From positions 1-56,061 of the forward strand of contig CAZYUT010000002.1 of the NCBI GenBank assembly GCA_964650735.1: 56,061 nucleotides of DNA, in the 5' to 3' direction. The DNA is from Dichotomicrobium sp964650735 (GTDB lineage Bacteria; Pseudomonadota; Alphaproteobacteria; Rhizobiales; Rhodomicrobiaceae). The position numbers were made by a program, and so were the translations under genes. Positions within the stretch are counted from its first letter, which is position 1, and the number at the start of each line of letters is the position of its first letter. A model generated the notes under the pieces. It saw only the letters and a list, made by a program, of their open reading frames with translations, made no database searches and was not told the DNA's origin. This document shows positions 16,157 to 25,535 of this stretch, piece by piece.

Positions 16157-16839
16157 TCCTGCGTGTCCGTTTGATTTTGTGGCTCCAGCCGGACCTTCAC
16201 GCCGCCGGTGAACACGACGCGCGCTTCGCCCGTGTTCAGCCGCAGACTGTCCGCGGTAATCCGGCTGCCGCGAAACTGCATTTCGACCGGTTCCTCCGAG
16301 ACAATGAGCTGATCGGCGAAATGCACGGTCGCCGAGCGCAGCTTCACCGAGAGGCCGGCCCGCCCCTCGATGGAAACGCCCTCCTGGAAGGTCAATTGCC
16401 TCGCCTGCGTGTCGAACAGGCCGCTCAACGCCTGCAGCCGTGTGGTGTCGCCATCGGGCGAGACCAGCGAGCCGATGATGGCGTCAAGCGCAACCCGATG
16501 CGGCGTATCAACGTCCTGCAGCGCGGTATCTGCAAGGATTTCATAGCGGCCATATTCAGGATGCATGCCCGACAGTTTCGGATTGACCATCTTCAGACTG
16601 CCCGCTTCAACGGAAACGCCTTCGAGCGAGGCCGTCGCGCCGCCGATCTCGATCGACAGACGCGTTGGTATGAAGTAAAGGCTCAGCGTACCGGCTGCGG
16701 CAAGCGGCAGCAGGATCTTAAGCGCCTTCACCGCGATCGAGTGCCGCCGCGCGGCGCGAAAGGCGCGCGCCCGCTCCTCCGACGAGAGCTGCGCGATGAA
16801 ACCACGCGACCGGCCAGCTTGATGGGCTTCGACTGACAT
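16153..16839 (-). CDS. lptC: LPS export system protein LptC
   Basis: Bitopic inner-membrane protein that docks LptA to the LptBFG transporter. The 228-residue protein has a cytoplasmic N-terminus rich in Arg, one membrane segment (about residues 43-62, LKILLPLAAAGTLSLYFIP), then the periplasmic LptC/YrbK jellyroll with the typical EYGRYEILADTALQ and LTFQEGVSIEGRAGLSVKL segments. GAGG lies 7 nt before the ATG. First of the lptC-lptA-lptB set, downstream of rnd. Confidence 0.92.
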   Translation of the reverse strand: MSVEAHQAGRSRGFIAQLSSEERARAFRAARRHSIAVKALKILLPLAAAGTLSLYFIPTRLSIEIGGATASLEGVSVEAGSLKMVNPKLSGMHPEYGRYEILADTALQDVDTPHRVALDAIIGSLVSPDGDTTRLQALSGLFDTQARQLTFQEGVSIEGRAGLSVKLRSATVHFADQLIVSEEPVEMQFRGSRITADSLRLNTGEARVVFTGGVKVRLEPQNQTDTQE

Positions 16840-16938
16840 GCGCCCCTCGCATCGGATGCGGCGAACCCCGCTCGCCGGAGGGTATCCAAGCCAACGAATA
16901 TGTTGACAGTTGGACCGCCGCAGGGCGGGCCGACAGCT

Positions 16939-17553
16939 TCAAGAATGATTGAAAATGTCGCGCTCCACCCAGCCGAGCAGATCGAGCCGCGCGCGTGTCG
17001 GCAAGAAATCGAAGCAGGCCTGTGCAATGTCGGCGCGGCCCTCGCGCGCCAGCAGCAAATCGAGCTTTGCCTTGAGCTGATGGAGATAGAGGACATCGGA
17101 GGCCGCGTAAGCCTTCTGCTCCTCGCTCAGGGTATCCGCGCCCCAATCGGAAATCTGCTGCTGCTTTGACAGCTCCACCCCAATGAGTTCGCGGCACAGA
17201 TCCTTAAGGCCATGCCGGTCCGTGTAGGTGCGCGTCAGGCGCGAGGCGAGCTTGGTGCAGTAGACCGGCGCGGGAAACACGCCGAGGTAGTGGCCGAGCA
17301 CGGCAATATCGAAGCGTCCGTAATGGAACAGCTTCAATACAGCCGGGTCGGCGAGCATCCGGCGCAGGTTTGGCGCGTCGTACTCGCCGGGCGAGAAGCG
17401 GACCAGATGCGCGGTACCGTCGCCGCCCGAAAGCTGGGCAAGGCAAAGCCGGTCCCGGCGCGGCTCAAGACCCATGGTCTCAGTGTCAACGGCGACGCTT
17501 GAACCAAGATCGAGGCCGTCGGGCAGGTCGTGTTCGTGAAAATGGATCGTCAT
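16939..17553 (-). CDS. rnd: short ribonuclease D (DEDDy 3'-5' exonuclease)
   Basis: Trims 3' ends of stable RNAs. The 204-residue protein consists only of the exonuclease domain. The four acidic metal ligands and the Tyr of the DEDDy class are visible: VDTET (Asp23, Glu25), GRFDIAVLG (Asp82), and YAASDVLYL (Tyr149, Asp153). The HRDC domains of E. coli RNase D are absent; this short form is widespread in alphaproteobacteria next to lptC. A functional link to LPS export is not implied. The gene ends about 100 bp before the lptC start. Confidence 0.93.
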   Translation of the reverse strand: MTIHFHEHDLPDGLDLGSSVAVDTETMGLEPRRDRLCLAQLSGGDGTAHLVRFSPGEYDAPNLRRMLADPAVLKLFHYGRFDIAVLGHYLGVFPAPVYCTKLASRLTRTYTDRHGLKDLCRELIGVELSKQQQISDWGADTLSEEQKAYAASDVLYLHQLKAKLDLLLAREGRADIAQACFDFLPTRARLDLLGWVERDIFNHS

Positions 17554-17709
17554 GGGCCAGATTGAGCGGCGCGGGGCAGGCGTGGCAAAAATGACAGGGG
17601 CGAGAAAGCGACGCCCCGCGATGGAATGTGAGCATGGGCTATCCCGCAGGCGAAATCAAGCCGCAGCCCAACCGCGCCCGAACCGCTCCCCCAAGGAAAT
17701 CCTGGCCGC

Positions 17710-18288
17710 TCAGATCGGATCGCCCGGCTCCTCGATCAGGAAGCGCCGTTCGGCAAGATAAGGATGAATTTCGACGGCGCGGCGCAAGGCTTCCTGTCCC
17801 AGCCTCACCCTCCCCTGCCGCAGCAGGATGATCGCTTTGCCGGAAAGCGCACCGAAATGCTTTGGCTCCAGTTCGAGGACCCTTTCAATGGCCTCAAGCG
17901 AGTAATCGAACCGGCCCATCTCAAACAGGATCGTCGCCTTCTGATTCCAACCTTCGGCATAATTGGGCAGCCGTTCCGTGAGGTTGTTGGCGATTTCGAG
18001 CGCACGTTCCAGATCGCGCCAGCGCCGGTAGCGGAAGATCTGCTGGATCTGTTCGCCTGCTTGCGCGTCTGGCCCTTCTGTCCACAGCTCCCAGATGCGG
18101 TTGTTGAGCCGCTGAGCCTCTGCCGGGTTCTGCGCGTGTTTGAGTTGGCGATAAAGCGCCTCCAACGCATCGCGGTCATAGACCGATCCGGGGGGCGCTG
18201 ACGGCTCGGCCGACAAGTTCCCAGACAGCGCTCCGCCCGCCAACGCCAGACAGAGTGCCAGCCCAAACAGGGACAATCGCTCTCTCAT
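17710..18288 (-). CDS. secreted TPR-repeat protein
   Basis: A 192-residue protein from the ATG at 18288. Residues 4-23 are a signal peptide (LSLFGLALCLALAGGALSGN). At least three TPR-like helical pairs follow (RDLERALEIANNLTERLPNY, FDYSLEAIERVLELEPKHFG, RLGQEALRRAVEIHPYLAER), the usual basis of a periplasmic protein-protein interaction module. The partner is unknown. It lies about 145 bp downstream of the second bactofilin on the same strand, so it could be a co-expressed envelope protein. The upstream open frame that overlaps bactofilin is not used. Confidence 0.82.
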   Translation of the reverse strand: MRERLSLFGLALCLALAGGALSGNLSAEPSAPPGSVYDRDALEALYRQLKHAQNPAEAQRLNNRIWELWTEGPDAQAGEQIQQIFRYRRWRDLERALEIANNLTERLPNYAEGWNQKATILFEMGRFDYSLEAIERVLELEPKHFGALSGKAIILLRQGRVRLGQEALRRAVEIHPYLAERRFLIEEPGDPI

Positions 18289-18433
18289 GCTCCCAAGTTT
18301 ACCACGTGTTCGCGCGTGCCGCGACCGTGGTGTCACAGCCCGTGGTCTGGATGAGGTGAGGAGCGCAGCGCGCGGCCGGGGCGATCTCAGCCCCGCCACG
18401 CGATTGCTAATGGAGGTCAGGTTCGCGGCGAAG

Positions 18434-18937
18434 TCAGTTCTGAGGCGCTTCCAGCTTCGGCGCGGTAGCGATCGGGTCTTCGGAGCGCCGGGACTTGCCC
18501 TCGAAGAATGCGCCTTGCTCGATCGCCAGTGCCTTGTGGAACACGTCGCCCTCGACATGCGAACTGGCTTGCATTGTCACGCGCACCCCGCGGATGGAGC
18601 CCATCACGCGGCCGCGCACAACCACATCCTCGGCAACGATTCCGCCGGTGATCTCCGCCTTCTCGCCGACAATAAGCGATCCGCAGTGAACGTCGCCCTC
18701 GATCTGGCCGTCCACCTGCACCTCACCCTTCGAGATGACGTTTCCGGAGATCGACAGGTCCTCGCCGATAATGGACGGGGCCACCCGGTCGCCTCTTTGC
18801 ATCGGCGAGCGGGTCGGCGCCGGCGCGCCTTGCGGTCCAGCCATCGGGGCGTTCGGCGGCGCCGACGGCGCTGGCGACGGGCTGGTGGCAACTTTGCTCG
18901 TGGTCTTCAGGATCGGCTTTTGTTCAGAGTTACTCAT
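18434..18937 (-). CDS. bactofilin (polymer-forming cytoskeletal protein) 2
   Basis: A 167-residue protein from the ATG at 18937 (MSNSEQKPILKTTSK). An Ala/Pro-rich N-terminal tail of about 55 residues precedes the beta-helix core (SIIGEDLSISGNVISKGEVQ, VDGQIEGDVHCGSLIVGEKA, EITGGIVAEDVVVRGRVMGS, VTMQASSHVEGDVFHKALA). A short tail with EGKSRRSEDPIA ends it. The core and the RTWTEDP/RRSEDP closing motif resemble bactofilin 1 (4505-4978), so these are paralogues with swapped tail architecture: N-terminal tail here, C-terminal Gln/Pro tail there. No M23 peptidase gene, the frequent neighbour of bactofilins, is adjacent. Confidence 0.9.
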   Translation of the reverse strand: MSNSEQKPILKTTSKVATSPSPAPSAPPNAPMAGPQGAPAPTRSPMQRGDRVAPSIIGEDLSISGNVISKGEVQVDGQIEGDVHCGSLIVGEKAEITGGIVAEDVVVRGRVMGSIRGVRVTMQASSHVEGDVFHKALAIEQGAFFEGKSRRSEDPIATAPKLEAPQN

Positions 18938-19292
18938 GGCGCTCTCTGCTTTCGTTACTCTTGAGACCTTCTTGATCGCGTCGTGCGTTATCGGGCAGAC
19001 GCCCGCGAAAAACACCTCTTGACCCGCGTTCCGGGCCGGAGCCGGCCGTCCTTCCTGCTTCGAGCGTCAGGAGACCGGAAAGCCGATCGTTACGCGCGGT
19101 TACGTGCCCCAGCGACCCGCGTACCGCCACGGCCGGTTTCAAGTCCGCCCCTGCGATAACGGGGCGCACCTTAGCGGGAAGCAACGCGTGTGTCATGGGT
19201 TAACTTGGGTCAGTCGATGCAATTTTTTGACGATTTTCCGTAGGTGTTGCGAAACAATCTGACGTTGCGCGCGCGTGGATTTTCCCGCGCCG
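18938..19292. other. 355-bp non-coding interval upstream of bactofilin 2
   Basis: Lies between the bcp stop and the bactofilin 2 start, both on the minus strand. The part at 19198-19260 is markedly A/T-rich and is the likely place of the bactofilin promoter. An 88-codon minus-strand frame (18930-19196) overlaps the bactofilin start and has no family resemblance, so it is not called. Confidence 0.5.
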
Positions 19293-19754
19293 TTACAATG
19301 ACTTGACCGCCTCCAGCACCGCCTCGGCGTGTCCTGGCACCTTCACCTTGCGCCAGACCTTCGCAATCTTGCCGTCTTTGTCGATGAGGAACGTCGAACG
19401 TTCGACGCCCATATAGGTCTTGCCGTACATCTTCTTCTCCGCCCAGACACCGTAGGCTTGGATCGCCTGCTTCTCCTCGTCGGCGGCAAGCGTAACCGCA
19501 AGATCGTGCTTGGCCTTGAACTTGTCGTGCGATTTCACAGGATCGGGCGAGATCCCAATCACTTCCGCCCCGAGCGCGGCGAACTCATCGGCAAGCGCGC
19601 TGAAATTCACCGCCTCCTTGGTGCATCCGGAGGTATCGTCCTTCGGATAGAAGTAAACGACCACTGGCTTGCCCTTCATATCCGCCAGGCTCACCGTCCC
19701 GCCGCCATCGCGGGACAGGACGAAATCCGGAGCAGCATCACCTTCAGACACCAT
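19293..19754 (-). CDS. bcp: thioredoxin-dependent peroxiredoxin, Bcp/PrxQ type
   Basis: Reduces hydroperoxides in the cytoplasm. The start at 19754 (MVSEGDAAPDFVL) is chosen because AAGGAAGG lies 7 nt upstream; two further upstream Met codons are too close to or precede it. In the 153-residue protein the peroxidatic Cys44 is in YPKDDTSGCTKEA. The usual resolving Cys five residues later is replaced (Val), and no other Cys occurs, so this is a 1-Cys Bcp. Other conserved parts are VIGISPDPVKSHDKFKAKH and ERSTFLIDKDGKIAKVWRKV. Divergent from the AsmA-like gene at 19924. Confidence 0.95.
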   Translation of the reverse strand: MVSEGDAAPDFVLSRDGGGTVSLADMKGKPVVVYFYPKDDTSGCTKEAVNFSALADEFAALGAEVIGISPDPVKSHDKFKAKHDLAVTLAADEEKQAIQAYGVWAEKKMYGKTYMGVERSTFLIDKDGKIAKVWRKVKVPGHAEAVLEAVKSL

Positions 19755-19923
19755 AGTCATGCCTTCCTTTTTCAGCTTTTTCGCACTTGACACAATTTGA
19801 CAACTTTCGTGAGGAACGTTGCCATTCTGACTAAGCGTATCCGGTGCTCGGGTGCAAGCGCACGCTGTCGGGAAAGATCAGTTTGCCCGCAATAGGGCAC
19901 ACCACCATCCTCATGGACGCAAG

Positions 19924-22900
19924 ATGAACGACGAGCACAGCCAGGGTCGGTTTCGGCGGGCAGTAGGCGCTTGCAAGGCGTTGGCCGCCCCGGCCGGACG
20001 CCAACTCGCGCGCATCGACGCGACCACGCGCGCGGTCGTGCTGCGCGTGCCCGAGCCGACGCGCGCGCGGATCGGCAAGGCCTGCAAGCGCTGCGGAAGG
20101 TTGTCGCTGGAGGTCGTTACCGGCCTGATCGTCGTCGGCGCAGTGACGCTCGCGCTCGTCTACGGCAGGCTCAGCCAGGGGCCGGTATCGATGGCCTTTC
20201 TGGTCGAGCCGGTGGAGAAATCCGTCAACGACCAGCTCCGCGGCCTGCGCCTCGACATCGGCGACGCCGTCGTCCGGCTGTCGGAGGCCGGCGGCATCGA
20301 GTTCCGGCTCAAGACGGTGCGGCTCTACGACCCGAGCGGCGTGGTTGTCGCCGAGGCCCCATTCGCGTCAGTTGGTTTGAGCGCCAGAGCCCTGCTCACA
20401 GGCCGCTTCGCCGCGGGCAGCGTCGACCTGATCGGTCCGCGCGTGCTGCTTCATGTCGATGAAAACGATGGCATTGCGCTCAGGGTTGATGCGCAGGTTG
20501 GCGCGGCCCCGCCGGCGCAACAAGCGCCCGCGACCGTCACCGCATCAGACAAAAGTCAAGTGCAAGATACGCGGACGATCGCTCTGGTCCCAGCCATCAA
20601 CCAGCTTTTTGCCGACCTTGGCGCAGGTGAGGACAGTTCGTCCTATCTCAGCAGCTTCGGCATCCGCGACGCGGAGTTTTTCGTCGCACGAGCCGAGAGG
20701 GTGACGCGCTGGCAGGTCCGCAGCTTCGAGGTTGATCTGGAGCGGCGCGAGCGGCAGAGCGTTCTCAATGGCCGCGCGAGCGTCGGCAGCGATGCCCGCA
20801 GCTGGGACATGACATTCGAGGTCGCTCAGCTTGACGGCTATGACAAGCTGTCGCTCGGCCTGCGTGTCGAAAATCTGGTCCCGCGTGAACTCGGCACCGA
20901 ATTTGCGATGCTCTCGCCGCTGCGCAGTCTCGACTTGCCGGTGACGGCGGCGCTGAGCGCAGAATTGGCGGGCGACGGCCGGATTACGGCGGCAGATGGC
21001 GAATTGCTGCTCGGCGGCGGTCTGATCTACGCGCCGTGGAACGAGAAGGAGCCGGCTGGCATCGACAGCGCCACGCTGCGCTTCACGTATTCCGAGGACA
21101 CGGGCCGCTTTCAGCTCAAGCCGTCCACGCTGCGCTGGGGCGAGAGCCGCATGACGCTGGTCGGCGACGTCACTGCTCAGCCGGGCCAAGACCGGAATGC
21201 GCCGCGCGATTGGACATTTGAATTCAGAACGAGCGACATCGCACTGGCCGCCGAGCAATTCGGCCTGCCGGCCATTCCGGTGGACGGAATCGTGGCGCAA
21301 GGCGAGGTCATCGACGGCGGCGATCGTATTGCGCTCAGCCGCTTCCGTGTCCAGGCGGCCGACGCGTTCATTCACCTGAACGGCGAAATCATGGATGCGC
21401 CGGGCTCGCCGGGCGTGCGGCTGAAGGGCCAAATCAGCCCCATGCCGGTCGCCTTCCTGAAGCTGATCTGGCCAAAGTTTGTTGCTCCAGGCGCGCGGGA
21501 GTGGGTTGGGGAATCGGTTAGCAGCGGCCGAATTACTGGCGGACAGATCGATGTCGACATTCCAGGCAGCGTGCTGCACACGCTTGAAGAGGACGGCGAT
21601 CTTCCCCCCGAGAGCGTCGATGTCCGCTTTGGTACCGACGACCTGCTGATATCCTACATCAAAGGGATGCCGCAAATCCTCACGGGGCCAGCGACCGCCA
21701 TGCTCCGTGGCCGCCGTTTCCTGTTCAACGTCCCTGACAGCGTGATCGCCCTGCCCGGCCGCGCGCCGGTGGCCCTAGACAATGCGCAGTTCGTCATCGG
21801 CGATCTCCGTCCGCACGTGCCGACGGCTGAATTGAATTTCCGCGTCTCCGCAGAGGCTGGCGCGGCCTACGATCTGCTCAACCACGACCCGCTCAACTAC
21901 GCTAGCGCGGTTGGTCTTGAACCGGAGGGGTTGAGCGGACGGCTGGATGGCGCCTTCGGCCTCGACATTCCATTGCTCGAGGATCTTGATTTCGAGGACT
22001 TGGGCATACGCGGCCGCGCCACGCTGGAAGATCCCACGGCGTCCGGCTTCGCAACCGATCTCGCGGTCAATGGCGGCAAAATCACGTTCGATGTCAACGA
22101 GAAGGCTCTGAACGCCAAGGGCGACGTGATGGTGAACGGCGTGCCGGTCGATGTTGACTGGCACCGCATATTCGGCGCGCCGGAACGTTTGCAGCCGGGC
22201 CTGCGGCTGCGTGCGGCGCTGGATGGGCAGGACCGGGAGGAACTCGGTCTCGACATCAATCACGTGGTCCGGGGCACGGTGCCGCTGGCGCTGACCATCA
22301 GCCGGGACGAAAATGTGCGCCGCATTCGCGTGGAGGCCGACCTGACCAACGCGGAGCTGTTCTTTATCAATGTGGCCTCGCGCAAGCCACCGGGCGAAAG
22401 CGCTCTGCTGACATTCGACGTCGCAAAGGACGAGACCGGCCAAACATGGCTGAAAGACGTGCGCATGGTTGGCGACGAGATCGCGTTCTCTGGCACGGTC
22501 ACCATCGGCGAGGATGGCCTGCCCCGCAGCTTCGATTTCCCGACCTTCTCGCCCAACCTCCTGACCCGCATGCAGGTCACCGGGCGTCGCGACGCGCAAA
22601 ACGTCTGGCGCGTCGAGGCGACCGGCGACAGCTATGACGGGCGCGAGTTTTTCCGCTCATTGTTCTCGCGCGGCAAGCTGGCCGAGGATCAGCCTGAACG
22701 TCCCGCGCACAACTGGGGCGTGGACATCACGGCCAAGATCAGCACCGTGCTTGGCTATAATGACACTGCCATCACCAATTTGACCGCGCACATGCGCAAG
22801 GATGCCGGGGAACTCACCAAGGTGAGCGTCAACGGCAGGCTGGCCGGCGAGGCGCCGCTAGCGGTGCGGCTGCGTGACGAGCCGGGCGAGCCACGCCTGC

Positions 22901-23580
22901 TGCTGGCCGAGGCCACGGACGCAGGCGCGGCGTTCCGGCTAGTCGGGCTGTATTCGCGGATGGCGGGCGGCGAGATGTCACTGCGCGTCAACCTCGACGG
23001 TTTGGGCGAAGCCGACCGGATCGGCACGCTCTACGCCTGGAATTTCAAGGTGCTGGGCGACGAGGTCGTCGATCAAGTGCTGTTCGGCAATGAAACCGGC
23101 GTCGGCGCGGCCAGTGGCGCACAGAGGCAGGCTGTCACACGGCGCGCGCAGATCGACTTCAACATGATGCGCGTTGCTTTCTCGGTCGGAAACGGCCAGT
23201 TCATCCTGCGCGACGCCATCATAAATGGGCCGCTGCTCGGCGCGACAATCCGCGGCCGGCTCGACCTGAAACGCGACCAGATCAACCTCTCCGGCACCTA
23301 TGTGCCGATGTATGGCCTGAACGCGGCGATCAGCTCGGTCCCCATCCTCGGCGATCTGCTGACCGGGCGCACCGGCGAAGGTATCTTCGGCATGACATAT
23401 GCCGTGCGCGGCGCGCTGGACAACCCCGAAGTGCTGGTCAATCCTGTCTCGGCTGTCGCGCCAGGCTTCTTGCGCCAGATCTTCGAGTTCGATCAGACGC
23501 CGCCGCGCATCCTCTCCGAGCAGTCGCAGTCCTCCAACGCCGCGGCGCGCGGAGGCGGTTCGCCCTCACTCACCCGTTAG
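19924..23580 (+). CDS. giant AsmA/YhdP-like envelope protein (DUF3971 and AsmA2 regions)
   Basis: A 1218-residue protein from the ATG at 19924; the open frame runs 24 codons further upstream. A cytoplasmic basic N-terminus, one membrane segment (about residues 60-80, LEVVTGLIVVGAVTLALVY) and a very long periplasmic beta-rich region follow. DUF3971-like strands lie in the middle and an AsmA-like C-terminus includes INLSGTYVPMYGLNAAISSV and PILGDLLTGRTGEGIFGMTY. AsmA-like proteins (YhdP, TamB, YdbH in E. coli) form hydrophobic grooves that move phospholipids between membranes. It lies beyond bcp from the Lpt cluster, consistent with an outer-membrane biogenesis role. Assignment to the family is firm; transported lipid and exact subgroup are inferred. 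Confidence 0.88.
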   Translation: MNDEHSQGRFRRAVGACKALAAPAGRQLARIDATTRAVVLRVPEPTRARIGKACKRCGRLSLEVVTGLIVVGAVTLALVYGRLSQGPVSMAFLVEPVEKSVNDQLRGLRLDIGDAVVRLSEAGGIEFRLKTVRLYDPSGVVVAEAPFASVGLSARALLTGRFAAGSVDLIGPRVLLHVDENDGIALRVDAQVGAAPPAQQAPATVTASDKSQVQDTRTIALVPAINQLFADLGAGEDSSSYLSSFGIRDAEFFVARAERVTRWQVRSFEVDLERRERQSVLNGRASVGSDARSWDMTFEVAQLDGYDKLSLGLRVENLVPRELGTEFAMLSPLRSLDLPVTAALSAELAGDGRITAADGELLLGGGLIYAPWNEKEPAGIDSATLRFTYSEDTGRFQLKPSTLRWGESRMTLVGDVTAQPGQDRNAPRDWTFEFRTSDIALAAEQFGLPAIPVDGIVAQGEVIDGGDRIALSRFRVQAADAFIHLNGEIMDAPGSPGVRLKGQISPMPVAFLKLIWPKFVAPGAREWVGESVSSGRITGGQIDVDIPGSVLHTLEEDGDLPPESVDVRFGTDDLLISYIKGMPQILTGPATAMLRGRRFLFNVPDSVIALPGRAPVALDNAQFVIGDLRPHVPTAELNFRVSAEAGAAYDLLNHDPLNYASAVGLEPEGLSGRLDGAFGLDIPLLEDLDFEDLGIRGRATLEDPTASGFATDLAVNGGKITFDVNEKALNAKGDVMVNGVPVDVDWHRIFGAPERLQPGLRLRAALDGQDREELGLDINHVVRGTVPLALTISRDENVRRIRVEADLTNAELFFINVASRKPPGESALLTFDVAKDETGQTWLKDVRMVGDEIAFSGTVTIGEDGLPRSFDFPTFSPNLLTRMQVTGRRDAQNVWRVEATGDSYDGREFFRSLFSRGKLAEDQPERPAHNWGVDITAKISTVLGYNDTAITNLTAHMRKDAGELTKVSVNGRLAGEAPLAVRLRDEPGEPRLLLAEATDAGAAFRLVGLYSRMAGGEMSLRVNLDGLGEADRIGTLYAWNFKVLGDEVVDQVLFGNETGVGAASGAQRQAVTRRAQIDFNMMRVAFSVGNGQFILRDAIINGPLLGATIRGRLDLKRDQINLSGTYVPMYGLNAAISSVPILGDLLTGRTGEGIFGMTYAVRGALDNPEVLVNPVSAVAPGFLRQIFEFDQTPPRILSEQSQSSNAAARGGGSPSLTR

Positions 23581-23708
23581 GGCCGCCCGGTTGCCAGCCA
23601 GAGGCGATCTGGTATGCTCTTTGGCAGCGCACCAGACACTGCGCGGCGCGTTGCGCATTGGCCGCGCACCACTGCCCACCCGAGAAACAGCGAGCGTTAT
23701 CCCCTTAC

Positions 23709-25487
23709 ATGTGCGGCATTTGCGGAGAAGTCACTTTCGACGGCACCCCCGCCGATCTGGCCACTCTCGACAAGATGGCGGCCTGCATGGCCCCGCGCGG
23801 GCCCGATGCAAGCGGCGCGGTCGCCTTCGGCCATGCCGGGCTTGGCCACCGCCGGCTGCGGATCATCGACCTGAGCGAGCACGCGCGCCAGCCGATGGTC
23901 GACTCCCAGCTCGGCCTCAGCATCGCCTTCAACGGCTGCATTTACAATTACCGCGAACTGCGCGACGAGCTGATCGCGCTGGGCTATAGCTTCTTCTCGC
24001 ACAGCGACACGGAAGTCATCCTCAAGGCGTTCGCCGCCTGGGGGCCGGACTGCGTCAAGCGCTTCAACGGCATGTTCGCCTTCGCCATTCACGAGCGCGA
24101 CAGCGGGCGTCTGGTCCTCGCGCGCGACCGGCTGGGCATCAAGCCACTGTATTTTTCCGAGGCGCGCGGCGGGCGCGCGCTGCGCTTCGCCTCGACCTTG
24201 CCCGCGCTGCTGGCGGCTGGGGATGTCGACACCAGCATCGACCCGGTCGCGCTGCACCATTACATGACATTTCATGCGGTGGTGCCGCCGCCTTTCACAA
24301 TGGTGCGCGGCATCCGCAAGCTGCCGCCCGCAACGATCGCGACCATTGAGCCAGACGGGACGCGCAACGATCATGTCTACTGGGCGCCGACCTTCCAGCG
24401 GGAAGCGCGCGATGCTGGCATGCCGTCTTCGGTGTGGCGCGATCTCGTCCACGAGACCCTGCGCAATGCCGTCAAACGAAGGATGGTCGCTGATGTGCCC
24501 GTCGGCGTGCTGCTCTCGGGCGGGGTGGATTCCAGCCTGATCGTCGCGCTGCTGGCCGAGGCCGGCCAGACCGATCTCAAGACCTTCTCCATCGGCTTTG
24601 AGACGGTGGGCGGCGAGGAAGGCAACGAATTCCGCTACTCCGATCTCGTGGCGCAGCGCTATGAGACCGAGCACTACAAGATTCAAGTCACGAGCGACCG
24701 GCTGATCCGCGCGCTGCCCAAGGTCATCGCCGCGATGTCCGAGCCGATGGTCAGCCACGACAATGTCGGCTTCTTTTTGTTGTCGGAGGAGGTGTCGCAG
24801 CACGTCAAGGTCGTGCAGTCCGGTCAGGGCGCGGATGAGATCTTCGGCGGCTATCACTGGTATCAGGCGCTCGCCAGCAGCAACGACCCGGTCAGCGATT
24901 ACGCGGCGGCCTTCTTCGACCGCGACCACGACGATTACCGGCAACTCGTGCACCCGGATCTCGTCGACGCCGATTACAGCCGCGATTTCGTGAGCGCGCA
25001 TTTCGACCTGCCCGGCGCGGACACGCCGGTTGACCGGGCATTGCGCATCGACACGATGGTCATGCTCGCCGATGACCCGGTCAAGCGCGTCGACAACATG
25101 ACGATGGCCTGGGGGCTTGAGGCGCGGGTGCCGTTCCTCGATCACAAGGTGGTGGAACTGGCTGCGCGCATCCCGCCGGATGAAAAGCTCAAGGACGGCG
25201 GCAAGGGCGTGCTGAAAGATGTCGCGCGCACGGTGCTGCCCGCCGAGATCATTGACCGGCCGAAAGGGTATTTCCCGGTCCCTGCGCTGAAATACATTCA
25301 AGGGCCGGTTTATGATATGGTTCGCGATGTGATGCACTCGCAAAAGGCGCGCGAGCGCGGCCTGTTCCAGCAAGCCTATTTGGACAAGCTGCTCGACAAC
25401 CCGGCCGGCCACATCACCTCTCTTGGAGGATCCAAGACCTGGCAGGTCGCGCTGCTGGAGTGGTGGCTGCAGGAACACGGCATTTGA
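23709..25487 (+). CDS. asnO: N-acetylglutaminylglutamine amidotransferase (asparagine-synthetase-like)
   Basis: Converts N-acetylglutaminylglutamine to its amide (NAGGN), a dipeptide osmolyte. The start is fixed at 23709 because the family's catalytic Cys must be residue 2 after Met removal (MCGICGEVTFDG). The class II glutaminase domain spans about 1-210. The synthetase domain carries the pyrophosphatase loop SGGVDSS at residues 270-276 and QGADEIFGGYHWY. Length 592. It resembles asparagine synthetase, but the gene order with a GNAT/ATP-grasp fusion and an M42-type peptidase identifies the NAGGN system known from Sinorhizobium meliloti and Pseudomonas. First gene of the operon, 48 bp before ngs. 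Confidence 0.93.
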   Translation: MCGICGEVTFDGTPADLATLDKMAACMAPRGPDASGAVAFGHAGLGHRRLRIIDLSEHARQPMVDSQLGLSIAFNGCIYNYRELRDELIALGYSFFSHSDTEVILKAFAAWGPDCVKRFNGMFAFAIHERDSGRLVLARDRLGIKPLYFSEARGGRALRFASTLPALLAAGDVDTSIDPVALHHYMTFHAVVPPPFTMVRGIRKLPPATIATIEPDGTRNDHVYWAPTFQREARDAGMPSSVWRDLVHETLRNAVKRRMVADVPVGVLLSGGVDSSLIVALLAEAGQTDLKTFSIGFETVGGEEGNEFRYSDLVAQRYETEHYKIQVTSDRLIRALPKVIAAMSEPMVSHDNVGFFLLSEEVSQHVKVVQSGQGADEIFGGYHWYQALASSNDPVSDYAAAFFDRDHDDYRQLVHPDLVDADYSRDFVSAHFDLPGADTPVDRALRIDTMVMLADDPVKRVDNMTMAWGLEARVPFLDHKVVELAARIPPDEKLKDGGKGVLKDVARTVLPAEIIDRPKGYFPVPALKYIQGPVYDMVRDVMHSQKARERGLFQQAYLDKLLDNPAGHITSLGGSKTWQVALLEWWLQEHGI

Positions 25488-25535
25488 GATTGTCGCGTTT
25501 GAATAAACCGGATCCGAAAAGCGAAAGGCAGGCGC

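Noticed and set aside
18930..19196. 88-codon minus-strand frame upstream of bactofilin 2
   Set aside because: Overlaps the bactofilin start, with no domain and no M23-like motif.
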